Shown here in pieces: positions 54,025 through 63,688 of a stretch of DNA of 64,000 bases (position 1 is the stretch's first letter; the number at the start of each line of letters is the position of its first letter). Made by a program: the position numbers and the translations under genes. Under the pieces are notes generated by a model, which worked only from the letters and a program-made list of their open reading frames with translations, searched no databases and was not told the origin of the DNA. Origin of the DNA: Ferruginibacter sp. (GTDB lineage Bacteria > Bacteroidota > Bacteroidia > Chitinophagales > Chitinophagaceae); assembly GCA_014379905.1 (NCBI GenBank), contig JACMKX010000065.1:62001-126000 (forward strand), given 5' to 3'.

Positions 54025-57000
54025 TTATGGTCGTTTGGGCGTATCTGAAGGAGGCAGCGTTTGAATAGTTGTGGGGCTGGTTTCCGGGTTTATAGGAGGT
54101 TTATTAAACTCAGCTTCCAATCTCATTACATTACCCAACAACTGTTCATTCCGCTCTTCTTCCACACTTAACTGGTATCGCTTATTATCATTTAAACTTT
54201 CATAATAAGCTTTTTGCTGGGTAATATCTTTCTTTAACGCTGATATTACTTTTTTAGCTAAAGTAGTGTCATCCGAAAGAAATGCAGCCACGGCAAACTG
54301 GTAAGCAAACACATTATGTTGTTGGTTGCGGCTTGCCATACCGTAAGGCAGATTTGATTCCAGCATCATTTTATCTGCTTTATTAAGCATTTGCCTGGCT
54401 TCTTCTTTGCGGCCTGATGCAGCAAAATTTTGCCCTGCTTGTGCATACGCCAGGCGGATAGAATTTAAATGGCGCCTGTTTTCTTCATCAAAATATACCC
54501 CGTTGATATTTGCACTTCCAAAAGCAAACTTATTCATTAGTTTGTCCTTTATCCAATCCTGGTTTACTTCGCTGTTGGCCACCGGAACGAGGCGATAGGT
54601 AAGCCCATCCTGGCGCAGGTAACCATCAAAACCTAAACTCACTTGCGGTGAAGTGAAATAGATAGGGCGCTTCCACTTATTGGCAGCAATGATATTAAGA
54701 ATAGCTGCGTCATTTTTATACAATACTCCTTTTGGAATTTCAAAATTAACAGCCGCTACAACAGAATCATTTGCATTTACCGTACCATTTTGTTTTACAA
54801 AATTTATATCAACCGGAAGGCTTACTTTTTTACTCGGGTACACATTGAGTGAACTTCCGTCACGACCCGTTTCCATTTTTAAAGGATCATCACTGCCCGC
54901 CCAGTCTTTCATCATCGTATACAAATCCATAAACTGGTTTGGATCCACACCTGGTTTAGGCGCATTGTAAAGAATATCCCTGGTTGATCCTTCAATTTGT
55001 GCGGCCGTCCATAATGGGTCAATAGGATCACTTTCATTCAATTTATACCTCAGCTGGTTAATGTACCAGTCTGTACCCAACAGGCTGCTATTAATAACGC
55101 GTATATCCGGCCTTACACCTTCTACTTCCTGCGCATACCATAATGGATAGGTATCATTATCACCAAATGAAATCAGGATAGCATTAGGAGCACAACTTTC
55201 CAGGTAATCTCTTGCAAGATCGCCGGCCAGTCTTTTCTTACTCCTGTCGTGATCATCCCAGCCCTCTTTAGCCATAATAAAAGGAACCAGCAAAAGGCAA
55301 ACAGCTCCTGCAATAAAACCAGCAGTTTTAAGATTTTTAGTGGCAGCATTTATTAGCTCCCTTACATACAGTACGCCCAGCCCTATCCAAAAAGCAAAAG
55401 CATAAAACGAACCCACAAAAGCATAATCCCTTTCACGTGGCTGGTTACCCGCCTGGTTAAGGTATAAAACAATGGCAAGACCGGTGAAGAAGAAGAGCAG
55501 TCCAATCACTATTGCATCCCTGCCATCTTTTTTAACCTGGTAAAATATACCCAGCAAGCCCAGTATAAAAGGCAGGGCATAATAGCTGTTATTTGCTTTG
55601 TTATTTTTAAGTGTATCAGGTAGCCTGTCCTGGTCACCCAGCCGTATAGCATCAAAGAATCCAATACCTGTTTTCCAGTTACCATCTCTTACATTGCCCA
55701 TGTGTACACCTTGTACATCATTTTGTTTACCGGCAAAATTCCACATAAAGTATCTCCAGTACATCCAGTTTACCTGGTAACTGAAAAAGAATTTAAAGTT
55801 TTCGCCTACCGTAGGTTTTCTTTCCCAGTTTCCTTCCTGGTCTTTGCCGATACCTGCCCAGGAAGCGTAATAATCTGCATGTCCCTGGTCATTACTCTGA
55901 TCCCACATGCGGGGGAAAAAATGTTTATCAGCAGCGTTGTATACATAAGAAACCTTGCGGCCGTTCTTTTCATATTTGCCGTTCGATTTTATATAAGTTT
56001 CTTTTGAATCAACCTCCTGAATATCTGCTGTAAAATCCTGGCCGTACAAAATAGGCCAGTCTCCATATTGTTCACGACCCAGGTAACCAACAAGGTTAAC
56101 AGGGTTATCTACATTAAACATATCTACAGACGTGTCTGCGCTGCTGCGGATCATGGTAGTTAAATAAGTAGAGTATCCTACAAGCATAAAAGTAAAACTC
56201 CAGAGGCCGAGCTTTAAAAAATTCCAGTTGTTCTTTTTGGCAATGCGAAGTCCAAAGAAGATAATAGCAGCCATGAGTACGAAGAAAAAAGCAAAGCCAG
56301 CAAAGAAAGGCAGGCCAAGGCTGTTCACAAAAAAGATATCCATATTGCCTGCGCCCTGTATGGTCCATTGGATCACGGCTTTTTGAATAAGCCCGGTTAT
56401 TACACAGCCAATAAGAAATGCCCAAAAGGTTCCCCAGTTGGTAGGCTTATGTTTGCGGTAATAATAAATCACCACTATGGCAGGAATGGTCAATATATTC
56501 AATAAATGGACACCAATAGAAAGCCCCATCAGGTAAAAGATAAGGATGATCCATTTGTCGGCCCGGGTAAAATTACCTTTAATACCTTGTTCCTGTTCTT
56601 CTTCCACGGCCTGGTCCCATTTAAGCATAGCCCAAAAAACCAGTGCAGTAAAAAAGGATGACAGCGCGTATACCTCACCTTCTACCGCACTATACCAAAA
56701 TGAATCAGAAAAAGTATAAGCCAAAGCGCCCACAACACCCGCAGCCATAATACCAATGATATCTGCATTGCTTAATTCGGGGTTATCTTTTCTTACAATT
56801 TTACGGGCAAAATGTGTAATGCTCCAGAATAAAAATAAAATGGTAAAGCCGCTGGCCAAAGCACTCATCAGGTTACCGCCGGTTGCTGCGTCTGCCGGGC
56901 CAAAAGGTATCATGAATATGCGGGCAATCAAAACAAAAAGCGGTGCACCGGGTGGATGCGGAATTTGCAGTTTATAGGCACTGGAAAGAAACTCGCCGCA

Positions 57001-57102
57001 ATCCCAAAGGCTGCCGGTAGCTTCCATAGTCATTATATACACTCCGCAGGCTATAAGGCATATAGCCCAGCCAGTAATGTTGTTAATTCTTTTAAAACTC
57101 AT
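54025..57102 (-). CDS. DUF2723 (GT117-type) membrane protein with TPR-like C-terminus
   Basis: A 1025-residue inner-membrane protein of the DUF2723 family, assigned to glycosyltransferase family GT117. The N-terminus has GVYIMTMEATGSLWDCGEFLSSAYKLQIPHPPGAPLF, whose acidic pair and PHPPGAP block are typical (read here in parts of no more than 20 residues). About ten to twelve helices precede a soluble C-terminal half with helical repeats (RLAYAQAGQNFAASGRKEEA). Such proteins probably transfer a lipid-linked sugar to exported proteins, as O-mannosyltransferases do, but the substrate here is unknown. Confidence 0.88.
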   Translation of the reverse strand: MSFKRINNITGWAICLIACGVYIMTMEATGSLWDCGEFLSSAYKLQIPHPPGAPLFVLIARIFMIPFGPADAATGGNLMSALASGFTILFLFWSITHFARKIVRKDNPELSNADIIGIMAAGVVGALAYTFSDSFWYSAVEGEVYALSSFFTALVFWAMLKWDQAVEEEQEQGIKGNFTRADKWIILIFYLMGLSIGVHLLNILTIPAIVVIYYYRKHKPTNWGTFWAFLIGCVITGLIQKAVIQWTIQGAGNMDIFFVNSLGLPFFAGFAFFFVLMAAIIFFGLRIAKKNNWNFLKLGLWSFTFMLVGYSTYLTTMIRSSADTSVDMFNVDNPVNLVGYLGREQYGDWPILYGQDFTADIQEVDSKETYIKSNGKYEKNGRKVSYVYNAADKHFFPRMWDQSNDQGHADYYASWAGIGKDQEGNWERKPTVGENFKFFFSYQVNWMYWRYFMWNFAGKQNDVQGVHMGNVRDGNWKTGIGFFDAIRLGDQDRLPDTLKNNKANNSYYALPFILGLLGIFYQVKKDGRDAIVIGLLFFFTGLAIVLYLNQAGNQPRERDYAFVGSFYAFAFWIGLGVLYVRELINAATKNLKTAGFIAGAVCLLLVPFIMAKEGWDDHDRSKKRLAGDLARDYLESCAPNAILISFGDNDTYPLWYAQEVEGVRPDIRVINSSLLGTDWYINQLRYKLNESDPIDPLWTAAQIEGSTRDILYNAPKPGVDPNQFMDLYTMMKDWAGSDDPLKMETGRDGSSLNVYPSKKVSLPVDINFVKQNGTVNANDSVVAAVNFEIPKGVLYKNDAAILNIIAANKWKRPIYFTSPQVSLGFDGYLRQDGLTYRLVPVANSEVNQDWIKDKLMNKFAFGSANINGVYFDEENRRHLNSIRLAYAQAGQNFAASGRKEEARQMLNKADKMMLESNLPYGMASRNQQHNVFAYQFAVAAFLSDDTTLAKKVISALKKDITQQKAYYESLNDNKRYQLSVEEERNEQLLGNVMRLEAEFNKPPINPETSPTTIQTLPPSDTPKRP

Positions 57103-57120
57103 ACGATGTTAGTTATAAGT

Positions 57121-57144
57121 GGGCAAATATAATGATGTTTGCCC
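57121..57144 (-). promoter_or_regulatory. -7 box of the DUF2723 gene inside an inverted repeat
   Basis: On the minus strand TATATTTG (57124-57131) fits TAnnTTTG and ends 21 bases before the gene. It is enclosed by GGGCAAA (57121-57127) and TTTGCCC (57138-57144), a 7-base inverted repeat that could be an operator. Confidence 0.55.
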
Positions 57145-57256
57145 TTGAGCTTTCATATACAGCACATTTTTACAATTTTTTCGGTAATTATTTGTACAAT
57201 ATATCTGATCGTATTCCGTTAATGGCTGCATCTCTATTACTACAAATTTACAACGA

Positions 57257-59647
57257 ATGAAATTTTTCTACATATATCTTACCATCTTCTTATTTGGTTT
57301 CTCTGCGCAGTCGCAACGAATTTATGTTACCGAACAAGGATCCGGCAATTTTGACGGCAGTAGTTGGGGCAATTCGTGGAGCAGCAGCATTTTTGCTGAT
57401 ACGATCTATTCCGTGCAGGCTGGGGCGGAGGTATGGGTAGCCAAAGGAATTTACAGGGCATCTAAAAACCAATACGGTAATTTCCCGCAGGGTACAGATC
57501 CTGTAATGATACATCTTCAGACTACCTTTAAAATTAATTCAGGAGTTAAATTCAGGGGTGGATTTGCCGGAGATGAAATTGATATCAGGGATAGGGTAGA
57601 TTCTTTAATGTTTGGGAGCAATCAAACCTTTCTCAACGCTTTTCTACCTCCTCCTTACACTGCTTATGGGGATGGATCTTATCAATTGATAACAGTTGAG
57701 AATGCAAATGATTCAACCCTTATTGAAGGATTTTATTTAGCCCATGCATCTTTTTCCTCGGTTAACATAACAGCGGATGGAAATAATAGTTCCAACCCGG
57801 TGATAAGAAAATGTTATTTCGGTACAAACTGGAATTCTTCCCAGGCAACAATCAATATCTCCGGCACTAGTTCGCAGGAAATTTCTCCTAAAATATATGA
57901 TTGCTATTTTGTGGAAACTTGGGCGTCAAGGGCAGGAGGGGTGTATGCTGAGGGTAATTGCAGGCCCGTAATTGCCAACACAGTTTTTGCAAGATGTAAA
58001 GGTGGCTTCTACGATGGTGGTGCAGCTATTCTTTTGAGGAATGGCCAAGGTGCTGATATCATCAATTGTACCTTTTTTGAAAATGAAACGGAAAGCTATC
58101 CATTACCGGGTCTTGGCAAGGGAGCTATTACAACTGAAAATGTACTGAATTTAGTGAATATTGTGAACTGTATTTTTAAAGGCAATCGTATAGGATTAGA
58201 TCCCGGGCTCATTGGTAACACATATGCAATTGGGGGTAATTATTTCATGCTTATTAACTCTAATTTTGAGCCACAAGATGCAACCATGTCTACTGCCCCT
58301 TTATATGTGGAAAATTCCTTTGGAACAATACCTGATTTCAAAAATATTTTTAACATAAGAGGCATAGACAATATTTTCTTTACTGCTGATGACGGTTTAT
58401 CTCTTAACGATGCTTCTCCCAACATCAATACAGGTGTTAACAGTTTAGTGCCTGGTTTTATAACTACCGATATCTTAAGGAATAAAAGAGTACAAGGTTG
58501 CAGGATTGATATCGGAGCATTTGAATATGTCAACAATGCTGAGATCCAGGGCACTCTGCCGGCTTCGCCGGCACAATTCTGTACGCAGTATCCAATACCT
58601 GAAAATGGTACTTCATACATTGATTCCGCTACCTGCGCAATTATTGCAACTGTTTTGCCATCCGGATCGAATCCTGTCACAGGCATACTAAGGGTTTGCG
58701 TAAACAGGTGGCCAGTAGTGCCCATCATAGATGGCATACCTTATGTACAGCGCCTATACGATTTTGAGCCTTCCCTGAATCCTGAAACGGCCACTTCTAC
58801 CATAACACTTTATTACACACAAGAAGAGTTCGATAATTACAATATTGCCGCATCGGGGTTTCCTAAATTGCCAACCTCAGCAATAGATGCTGCGGGAATT
58901 GCCAACATTGTAGTGGAGCAGCAACATGGCTTTAGCCTAACCGGTTTTCCCGGAACTTATAACAGTACATCTGTAACGATCAATCCAAATGATTCCGCTA
59001 TTATTTGGAATGCCACGGCAAACAGGTGGGAAATCATTATTGACGTGGATGGCTTCTCAGGATTCTTTCTAAAATCTCAGCTGGCTGTTTTGCCGGTAAC
59101 ATTATTGCAATTTTCTGCCAACAAAACTGCCTCGGAAGTAATACTAAACTGGAAAACGGCTCAGGAATTAAATACTTCCCATTTTATTGTTGAAAAAAGC
59201 CTGGATGCCATCAATTTTCAATATCTGGACAAAGTGCCCGCCAACAATAATATAACTGGTGCAATCTATAATTTTAAAGATGCGAACCCTGCCCCAGGTT
59301 TAAATTTCTACAGGTTAGTAATCACAGACTATAACAACAGCAGGAAATTTTCTGATGTGCTCGCCGTGAACATGACAAATATCCAAGCAGCTTTTTATGT
59401 TACATTACAACGCCAAAACAAAACTGCAACGATTTATTTAAACAATCCCGAAAAGGGTGCGGTAACACTGGAAATATTTGATATAAATGGAAGCTTGTTG
59501 AATAAACAGGTAGTTGGCAGGAAAGAAACGACCGCATTCTCCGGCAATTTAAATATATCCAATAACCAAACTGGTATTTATATTTTGCGCTGCAGTGTTG
59601 GAAATAAAATTATAGGCAATCGAAAACTATTGATCTGCCAGAATTAG
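57257..59647 (+). CDS. T9SS-exported right-handed beta-helix protein
   Basis: A 796-residue secreted protein. A signal peptide ending FGFSAQSQ is followed by a parallel beta-helix region (about 25-430) with repeated short strand turns (NPVIRKCYFGTNW, SPKIYDCYFVETW, RPVIANTVFARCKGG, GADIINCTFFENE, LVNIVNCIFKGNR), a middle domain, a fibronectin-like domain (VTLLQFSANKTASEVILNWKT, AQELNTSHFIVEKS), and a C-terminal type IX sorting domain ending QTGIYILRCSVGNKIIGNRKLLICQ. It would cross the outer membrane by T9SS and be attached or released at the surface. Its substrate, possibly a polysaccharide, is unknown. Confidence 0.9.
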   Translation: MKFFYIYLTIFLFGFSAQSQRIYVTEQGSGNFDGSSWGNSWSSSIFADTIYSVQAGAEVWVAKGIYRASKNQYGNFPQGTDPVMIHLQTTFKINSGVKFRGGFAGDEIDIRDRVDSLMFGSNQTFLNAFLPPPYTAYGDGSYQLITVENANDSTLIEGFYLAHASFSSVNITADGNNSSNPVIRKCYFGTNWNSSQATINISGTSSQEISPKIYDCYFVETWASRAGGVYAEGNCRPVIANTVFARCKGGFYDGGAAILLRNGQGADIINCTFFENETESYPLPGLGKGAITTENVLNLVNIVNCIFKGNRIGLDPGLIGNTYAIGGNYFMLINSNFEPQDATMSTAPLYVENSFGTIPDFKNIFNIRGIDNIFFTADDGLSLNDASPNINTGVNSLVPGFITTDILRNKRVQGCRIDIGAFEYVNNAEIQGTLPASPAQFCTQYPIPENGTSYIDSATCAIIATVLPSGSNPVTGILRVCVNRWPVVPIIDGIPYVQRLYDFEPSLNPETATSTITLYYTQEEFDNYNIAASGFPKLPTSAIDAAGIANIVVEQQHGFSLTGFPGTYNSTSVTINPNDSAIIWNATANRWEIIIDVDGFSGFFLKSQLAVLPVTLLQFSANKTASEVILNWKTAQELNTSHFIVEKSLDAINFQYLDKVPANNNITGAIYNFKDANPAPGLNFYRLVITDYNNSRKFSDVLAVNMTNIQAAFYVTLQRQNKTATIYLNNPEKGAVTLEIFDINGSLLNKQVVGRKETTAFSGNLNISNNQTGIYILRCSVGNKIIGNRKLLICQN

Positions 59648-59672
59648 CAGAACAGGCTAACTTTGCCTGCAA

Positions 59673-60566
59673 ATGAAAAAAGCTTTCTGGCAATTACATA
59701 TCGCCGTATTCCTGGCAGGCTTTACGGCCATATTGGGCAAATTAATAAGGCTTAACGAAGGAATGCTGGTTTGGTGGCGCATCCTGCTCACTATAATGGT
59801 ATTGGCTGGCTGGTTATATTTTACCAGCCAAATGGAAAAGATCAGTGTGCGGTCTTTTATTAAAATTGCTTCGGTTGGGTTCATTATAGCCTTACACTGG
59901 ATCCTTTTTTATGGCAGTATTAAATATTCCACCATTTCCGTGGCCCTGGTTTGTTTTTCGGCCACTGGTTTTTTCACAGCTGTGCTTGAACCCATTATTT
60001 TGAGGAAGCGGGTTGCATGGATAGAACTGTTGCTGGGGCTTTTGTCTATTGCAGGGTTATATATCATTTTTGATTTTCATCCCCAGTATAAAACCGGTAT
60101 TATTTTCGGGTTATTATCTGCTGTTGGAAGTGCCTTGTTTCCCATTTTCAATAAGCAATTGTTGGTGGATTTTAAACCCACCACGCTTACTTTGTATGAA
60201 CTAAGCGGCGGATTGCTTTTGCTTACGTTGATACTGCCGTTGTACCACCAATTTTTTCCTGCTGCCTATTACCTGCCTACGCCGGAGGATTGGATATGGT
60301 TACTGATACTGGCTGTATTTTGTACTGTATTATTATTTCTATTACAACTGAATGCATTAAAAAAGATTTCTGCCTTTACTTCCAACCTCACTTTTAATTT
60401 AGAACCCGTGTATGGTATTTTGATGGCATTTTTATTTTTTAATGAAAGTAAGATGCTACATAAGGAATTTTTTTTCGGGCTGGCCTTGATCGTACTGGCA
60501 GTGGTGCTGCAAATGTTCATAGTATACAACCAGGCAAAGAAAAAGAAACCAATGGTTATCACATAA
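59673..60566 (+). CDS. EamA/DMT-family transporter
   Basis: A 297-residue inner-membrane protein with ten helices in two EamA halves. The first begins HIAVFLAGFTAILGKLIRLN with WWRILLTIMVLAGWLYF, and the second begins GLLSAVGSALFPIFNKQLL with NLTFNLEPVYGILMAFLFFNE, the typical PxxGxxxAxxxFxE pattern. Such proteins export metabolites or amino acids. It lies 25 bases after the T9SS protein; a weak stem follows at 60570-60590. Confidence 0.9.
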   Translation: MKKAFWQLHIAVFLAGFTAILGKLIRLNEGMLVWWRILLTIMVLAGWLYFTSQMEKISVRSFIKIASVGFIIALHWILFYGSIKYSTISVALVCFSATGFFTAVLEPIILRKRVAWIELLLGLLSIAGLYIIFDFHPQYKTGIIFGLLSAVGSALFPIFNKQLLVDFKPTTLTLYELSGGLLLLTLILPLYHQFFPAAYYLPTPEDWIWLLILAVFCTVLLFLLQLNALKKISAFTSNLTFNLEPVYGILMAFLFFNESKMLHKEFFFGLALIVLAVVLQMFIVYNQAKKKKPMVIT

Positions 60567-60645
60567 AAAAACTGCCGCAACAAGCGACAGTTTGTAATAG
60601 TATTTGTGAAAATTTGCATGATCTTATTTATCCGTGAATCTATCC

Positions 60646-61476
60646 CTACTTCAATTTTTTCTGCAGGTCTTCATTCATTTTTACATAATCATTATTGCCT
60701 GCTTCTTTGGCCAGTGTCCAGGAAGTTTTAGAACTTTCCAAAGCAGCTGCTTTGTTGCCCAATGATTGCTCAATTTTAGCTTTGTATATCCAAACCCAAA
60801 ATGCTTTGGCATTATCTTTTGTGGCTGCTGTAGCATATTCCAACGCTTTTGCAGGGTTGTTATCATATTCATAGTAGAATTGCGCAGCTGCCCAGTTTGG
60901 TTTTTTCTCTGCCTTAAGCGCTTCCATTAATTGGGCACGCATGCGTTCTTTAATGGTGGCTGTAAAAGGTATGGAAACCGCTGTGTTTTCCCACATAATA
61001 TCCAGTGAACAGGTTTCTGGTTTAACATCAGAAAACTGCATAGTGAAGTTTTCTACTTTACTTTTAGCGGCTGTAGCTTTTACAGTAAAACGCAAAACAT
61101 CTTCCGACTTTTTATATCCATCAACACCCCAGTTGGAGAGGCCTTTGTTCAGGATCACTTCCCAGCTGTTTTTGCCAGGGATTGTGTACAGTACATAAGA
61201 ACCCGTATCTACTCTTTTGCCCTGTATTTCTACTGCATCCGTGAATTTTATTAGGGTTGCGGCATTGGCCCCGGTGCGCCATAAGGAATCAAAAGGAACA
61301 AGGTCGCCAAATACCTTGCGGCCTTTGGCTGCAGGTCTGCTGTACTTTACTTCAATGGTTCCTAAAGCAAAATCCTGCTTAATGGTTTGCGTGGGAGAAG
61401 GTGCAGGCATTTTTACCTGTGCAGTAATTCCGGCAGCAGCGAAGCAGCATATTAAAGCAATCGCTATTTTTTTCAT
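60646..61476 (-). CDS. DUF2911 exported protein
   Basis: A 276-residue secreted protein with a signal peptide ending GITAQ. The DUF2911 core reads QTIKQDFALGTIEVKYSRPAAKGRKVFG, DSLWRTGANAATLIKFTDAV and SYVLYTIPGKNSWEVILNK, given here in parts of no more than 20 residues each. The C-terminal 80 residues are helical with TPR-like spacing (AKALEYATAATKDNAKAFWVWIYKA). Function of the family is not established. It is 32 bases downstream of the SAM hydrolase-like gene. Confidence 0.9.
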   Translation of the reverse strand: MKKIAIALICCFAAAGITAQVKMPAPSPTQTIKQDFALGTIEVKYSRPAAKGRKVFGDLVPFDSLWRTGANAATLIKFTDAVEIQGKRVDTGSYVLYTIPGKNSWEVILNKGLSNWGVDGYKKSEDVLRFTVKATAAKSKVENFTMQFSDVKPETCSLDIMWENTAVSIPFTATIKERMRAQLMEALKAEKKPNWAAAQFYYEYDNNPAKALEYATAATKDNAKAFWVWIYKAKIEQSLGNKAAALESSKTSWTLAKEAGNNDYVKMNEDLQKKLK

Positions 61477-61508
61477 TCTTTTATTTTTTGGTGAGTAATC
61501 TAAAACGT

Positions 61509-62342
61509 TTATTGAAAATATACTTTTACGGTCTGGTAAAACAACCGGTTATTCATAGAGGCTATCTGCGGGTTATGCAATTGCGTTTCAGAATATCCCT
61601 GCAAACCCAGTAAGCCTGCTGCATTACCCTTATTAAGGGAGATCTCTAAATAACCTGCCGAATTAAAATGCGCCAGTTTTTCTCCGTCCGGAACATCTGC
61701 ATAGGTTTCACTTATTTTATCGATCACTTCATCCCTTTTAAAAACGATCGAAAATTTTCTTCCCTTGCGTTGTTCTTCAAACTCATCTTTATGAATATTG
61801 ATGACAACATTTTCAAAATTATCAATAAAGATGATCTGGCCTTCTATCCAATCCTGTCCAAGCATGGCCCTTAACGGATTTTTTACTCTTATAGAAACGG
61901 ACGCATCACCTACAGTTTCAATTTTTTTCCCCATTGTGATTGCATTGATGGCTTTGGCAAAAATACCAATGCAATACAAGGTATTTTTAGTGGCTGTCTT
62001 ATCCATTTCCAATGCCACCACCTTTTGCGGGGTTTCTTCAAGTATCATGGTAATGAGCCCATTGTCTGCACATCCAATAAACTGACCGTCATGTTCTATT
62101 AATAAAAGATGATCTGGTTTTTCATCAAATAAATTTACCAATACCAGGTGAAAACTTCCTTTGGGGAAGTTACGGATGGCGTTCCGGCATATATAAGCGG
62201 CCTGTGGGTAATTAAATGGGGAGAGCAGGTGGGTGATGTCAGCAATATTAAAATCAGGATTTTCCTGTAGTAACTGCCCTTTTATAGCGCCCGGCATAAA
62301 ATCCTGCATACCTATGTCGCTTGTAAGAGTTACTATCGGCAT
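61509..62342 (-). CDS. SAM hydroxide adenosyltransferase-like protein (DUF62 family)
   Basis: A 277-residue enzyme of the fluorinase/DUF62 family, which cleaves S-adenosylmethionine to adenosine and methionine using water. The N-terminus TLTSDIGMQDFMPGAIKGQL carries the conserved aspartate and glycine set; FHLVLVNLFDEKPDHLLLIE, GQFIGCADNGLI and FIDNFENVVINI follow. A halogenase function would need fluorinase-specific residues, which are not apparent. It lies 48 bases downstream of the SDR gene on the same strand. Confidence 0.85.
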   Translation of the reverse strand: MPIVTLTSDIGMQDFMPGAIKGQLLQENPDFNIADITHLLSPFNYPQAAYICRNAIRNFPKGSFHLVLVNLFDEKPDHLLLIEHDGQFIGCADNGLITMILEETPQKVVALEMDKTATKNTLYCIGIFAKAINAITMGKKIETVGDASVSIRVKNPLRAMLGQDWIEGQIIFIDNFENVVINIHKDEFEEQRKGRKFSIVFKRDEVIDKISETYADVPDGEKLAHFNSAGYLEISLNKGNAAGLLGLQGYSETQLHNPQIASMNNRLFYQTVKVYFQ

Positions 62343-62390
62343 CTTTAATTGTGTGTTGACCAGGAAATTATTTCCCTTTATTTTAATTGA

Positions 62391-63200
62391 TTACTTGACC
62401 AGCTGGCCATTTTTGAAGAAAAATTTCCTGGTAAGTTTATCTGCCCAGGAAGGGAAAAATTTATTGAAAAATACGGTTTGCTTTCCCCTAAAGGTAAGTA
62501 CCAGGGTTCTTTTCTTTTTTTCGACAGCACGAACTATATGTTCCGCACATTCTTCCGCACTCATTAACGAAGATTCGTTCAGGGGACTTTCTCCCTGTAC
62601 TTCCGACTTTGCATTTAAAGCGGCGTTGCGGATATTGCTGCGGGTAAAACCTGGGCATACCCACATTACATTTACCCCATCTTCCATTAATTCTGTTCTC
62701 ACAGCTTCCAGCCATCCATTAAGCGCAAATTTGCTGGCGCTGTAACCGCTACGACCGGGAAGTCCCCTGTAACCTGCTATGGAGGATACGCCCACTATGG
62801 TTCCTTTTCTTTCAACAATAGAAGGCAGGGCAAGTTTTGTACAATATACGGTTCCGAAATAATTGATGTCCATTACTTTTTTAAATACATCCAGTTCTGC
62901 ATCCTTCAAAAGGGAGCGCATTGAAATACCTGCGTTGTTGATGAGGATATCAATACCGCCAAACTGTTTAATAGTAGAATCTATGAACATTTTGCAATCA
63001 TTGAAGTTGCTTACATCTGCTACCACGCAATGAAGGGGACTGGTGGAGTGGCGCAGCTGGAGATCATAGAGTTTATCCTGGTTACGGGCACAGGTAGCCA
63101 CTTTGGCTCCCATAGGCAAGAGTAATTCTATGAGTGCTTTCCCAATACCATCGCTACCACCTGTGATAGCTACCGTTTTATTTTGAAAGAATTGACTCAT
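62391..63200 (-). CDS. Short-chain dehydrogenase/reductase
   Basis: A 269-residue SDR with the cofactor loop TGGSDGIGKALIELL, the NNAG motif, the serine in GVSSIAGYRG, and the YxxxK active site in YSASKFALNG. The C-terminus (FFPSWADKLTRKFFFKNGQL) fits members acting on lipid-like substrates near the membrane. It starts a possible three-gene run with the SAM hydrolase-like and DUF2911 genes. Confidence 0.92.
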   Translation of the reverse strand: MSQFFQNKTVAITGGSDGIGKALIELLLPMGAKVATCARNQDKLYDLQLRHSTSPLHCVVADVSNFNDCKMFIDSTIKQFGGIDILINNAGISMRSLLKDAELDVFKKVMDINYFGTVYCTKLALPSIVERKGTIVGVSSIAGYRGLPGRSGYSASKFALNGWLEAVRTELMEDGVNVMWVCPGFTRSNIRNAALNAKSEVQGESPLNESSLMSAEECAEHIVRAVEKKKRTLVLTFRGKQTVFFNKFFPSWADKLTRKFFFKNGQLVK

Positions 63201-63216
63201 GAATAATTATTTAAAG

Positions 63217-63224
63217 CAAAAATA
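63217..63224 (-). promoter_or_regulatory. -7 promoter box of the SDR gene
   Basis: On the minus strand TATTTTTG matches TAnnTTTG and lies 16 bases before the start at 63200. No -33 box at the right spacing was found. Confidence 0.5.
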
Positions 63225-63301
63225 GGTGCAATATCTTGCTGTTAAAAACTATTTAGGAAAAAATAGGAGGAGATAAATTTTAAAAATCTTTTTCAAAAAA
63301 A

Positions 63302-63332
63302 TTTGCTGCAAAGTGTTTTTACCTTATTTTTG
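63302..63332 (+). promoter_or_regulatory. Bacteroidota promoter of tRNA-Lys
   Basis: TTTG at 63302-63305 and TATTTTTG at 63325-63332, spaced by 19 bases, match the -33/-7 consensus. The tRNA begins 65 bases downstream. Confidence 0.8.
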
Positions 63333-63396
63333 CACTCCCTTCGAAAAAGGGATAGTAAAATAGCAGGGAATCACTGATTCTTAGCCATTTAACTAA

Positions 63397-63469
63397 GATT
63401 CTGTAGCTCAGTTGGTAGAGCAATACACTTTTAATGTATGGGTCCTGGGTTCGAGTCCCAGCGGGATCA
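63397..63469 (+). tRNA. tRNA-Lys (anticodon TTT)
   Basis: A complete cloverleaf of 73 bases without the CCA end. The acceptor GATTCTG pairs with CGGGATC (one G-U pair region), the D arm is GCTCAGTTGGTAGAGC, the anticodon arm is ATACA-CTTTTAA-TGTAT with TTT at the anticodon, and the T arm is CTGGG-TTCGAGT-CCCAG. Confidence 0.95.
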
Positions 63470-63470
63470 C

Positions 63471-63497
63471 AAAGCCACATCATAACGATGCGGCTTT
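63471..63497 (+). terminator. Intrinsic terminator after tRNA-Lys
   Basis: AAAGCC-A-CATC pairs with GATG-C-GGCTTT around a 5-base loop and is followed by TTT, directly after the tRNA. Confidence 0.85.
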
Positions 63498-63505
63498 TTT
63501 GGTTT

Positions 63506-63688
63506 ATGCGATTCATGTACATTTTATTTTCAGAGAAGCTACACAAATATTGTGTTGGCGCTTGTGACGATCTGGACAGGCGATTGTATGAACATAATTC
63601 GGGCACTCGAAGTTCACTTCACGGGGGAACTCCGTGGGAAGATGGAGAGCCATTGCAGGCAAGGAATCCAGTTATCCGCTACAGGTAA
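63506..63688 (+). pseudogene. Truncated GIY-YIG nuclease gene
   Basis: A 60-residue frame beginning MRFMYILFSEKLHKYCVGAC continues DDLDRRLYEHNSGTRSSLHG and GTPWED, the front half of a UvrC/YhbQ-type GIY-YIG domain (YIL, KYxVG, RLxxHN). The typical second half with the catalytic glutamate is missing, and the frame ends after an unrelated tail (GEPLQARNPVIRYR). Full-length relatives are about 80-95 residues. It lies 9 bases after the tRNA-Lys terminator and is probably a remnant. Confidence 0.65.

Noticed and set aside
63319-63606. Minus-strand frame over tRNA-Lys
   Set aside because: It is the complement of the tRNA and its flanks, a frequent false gene at tRNA loci.
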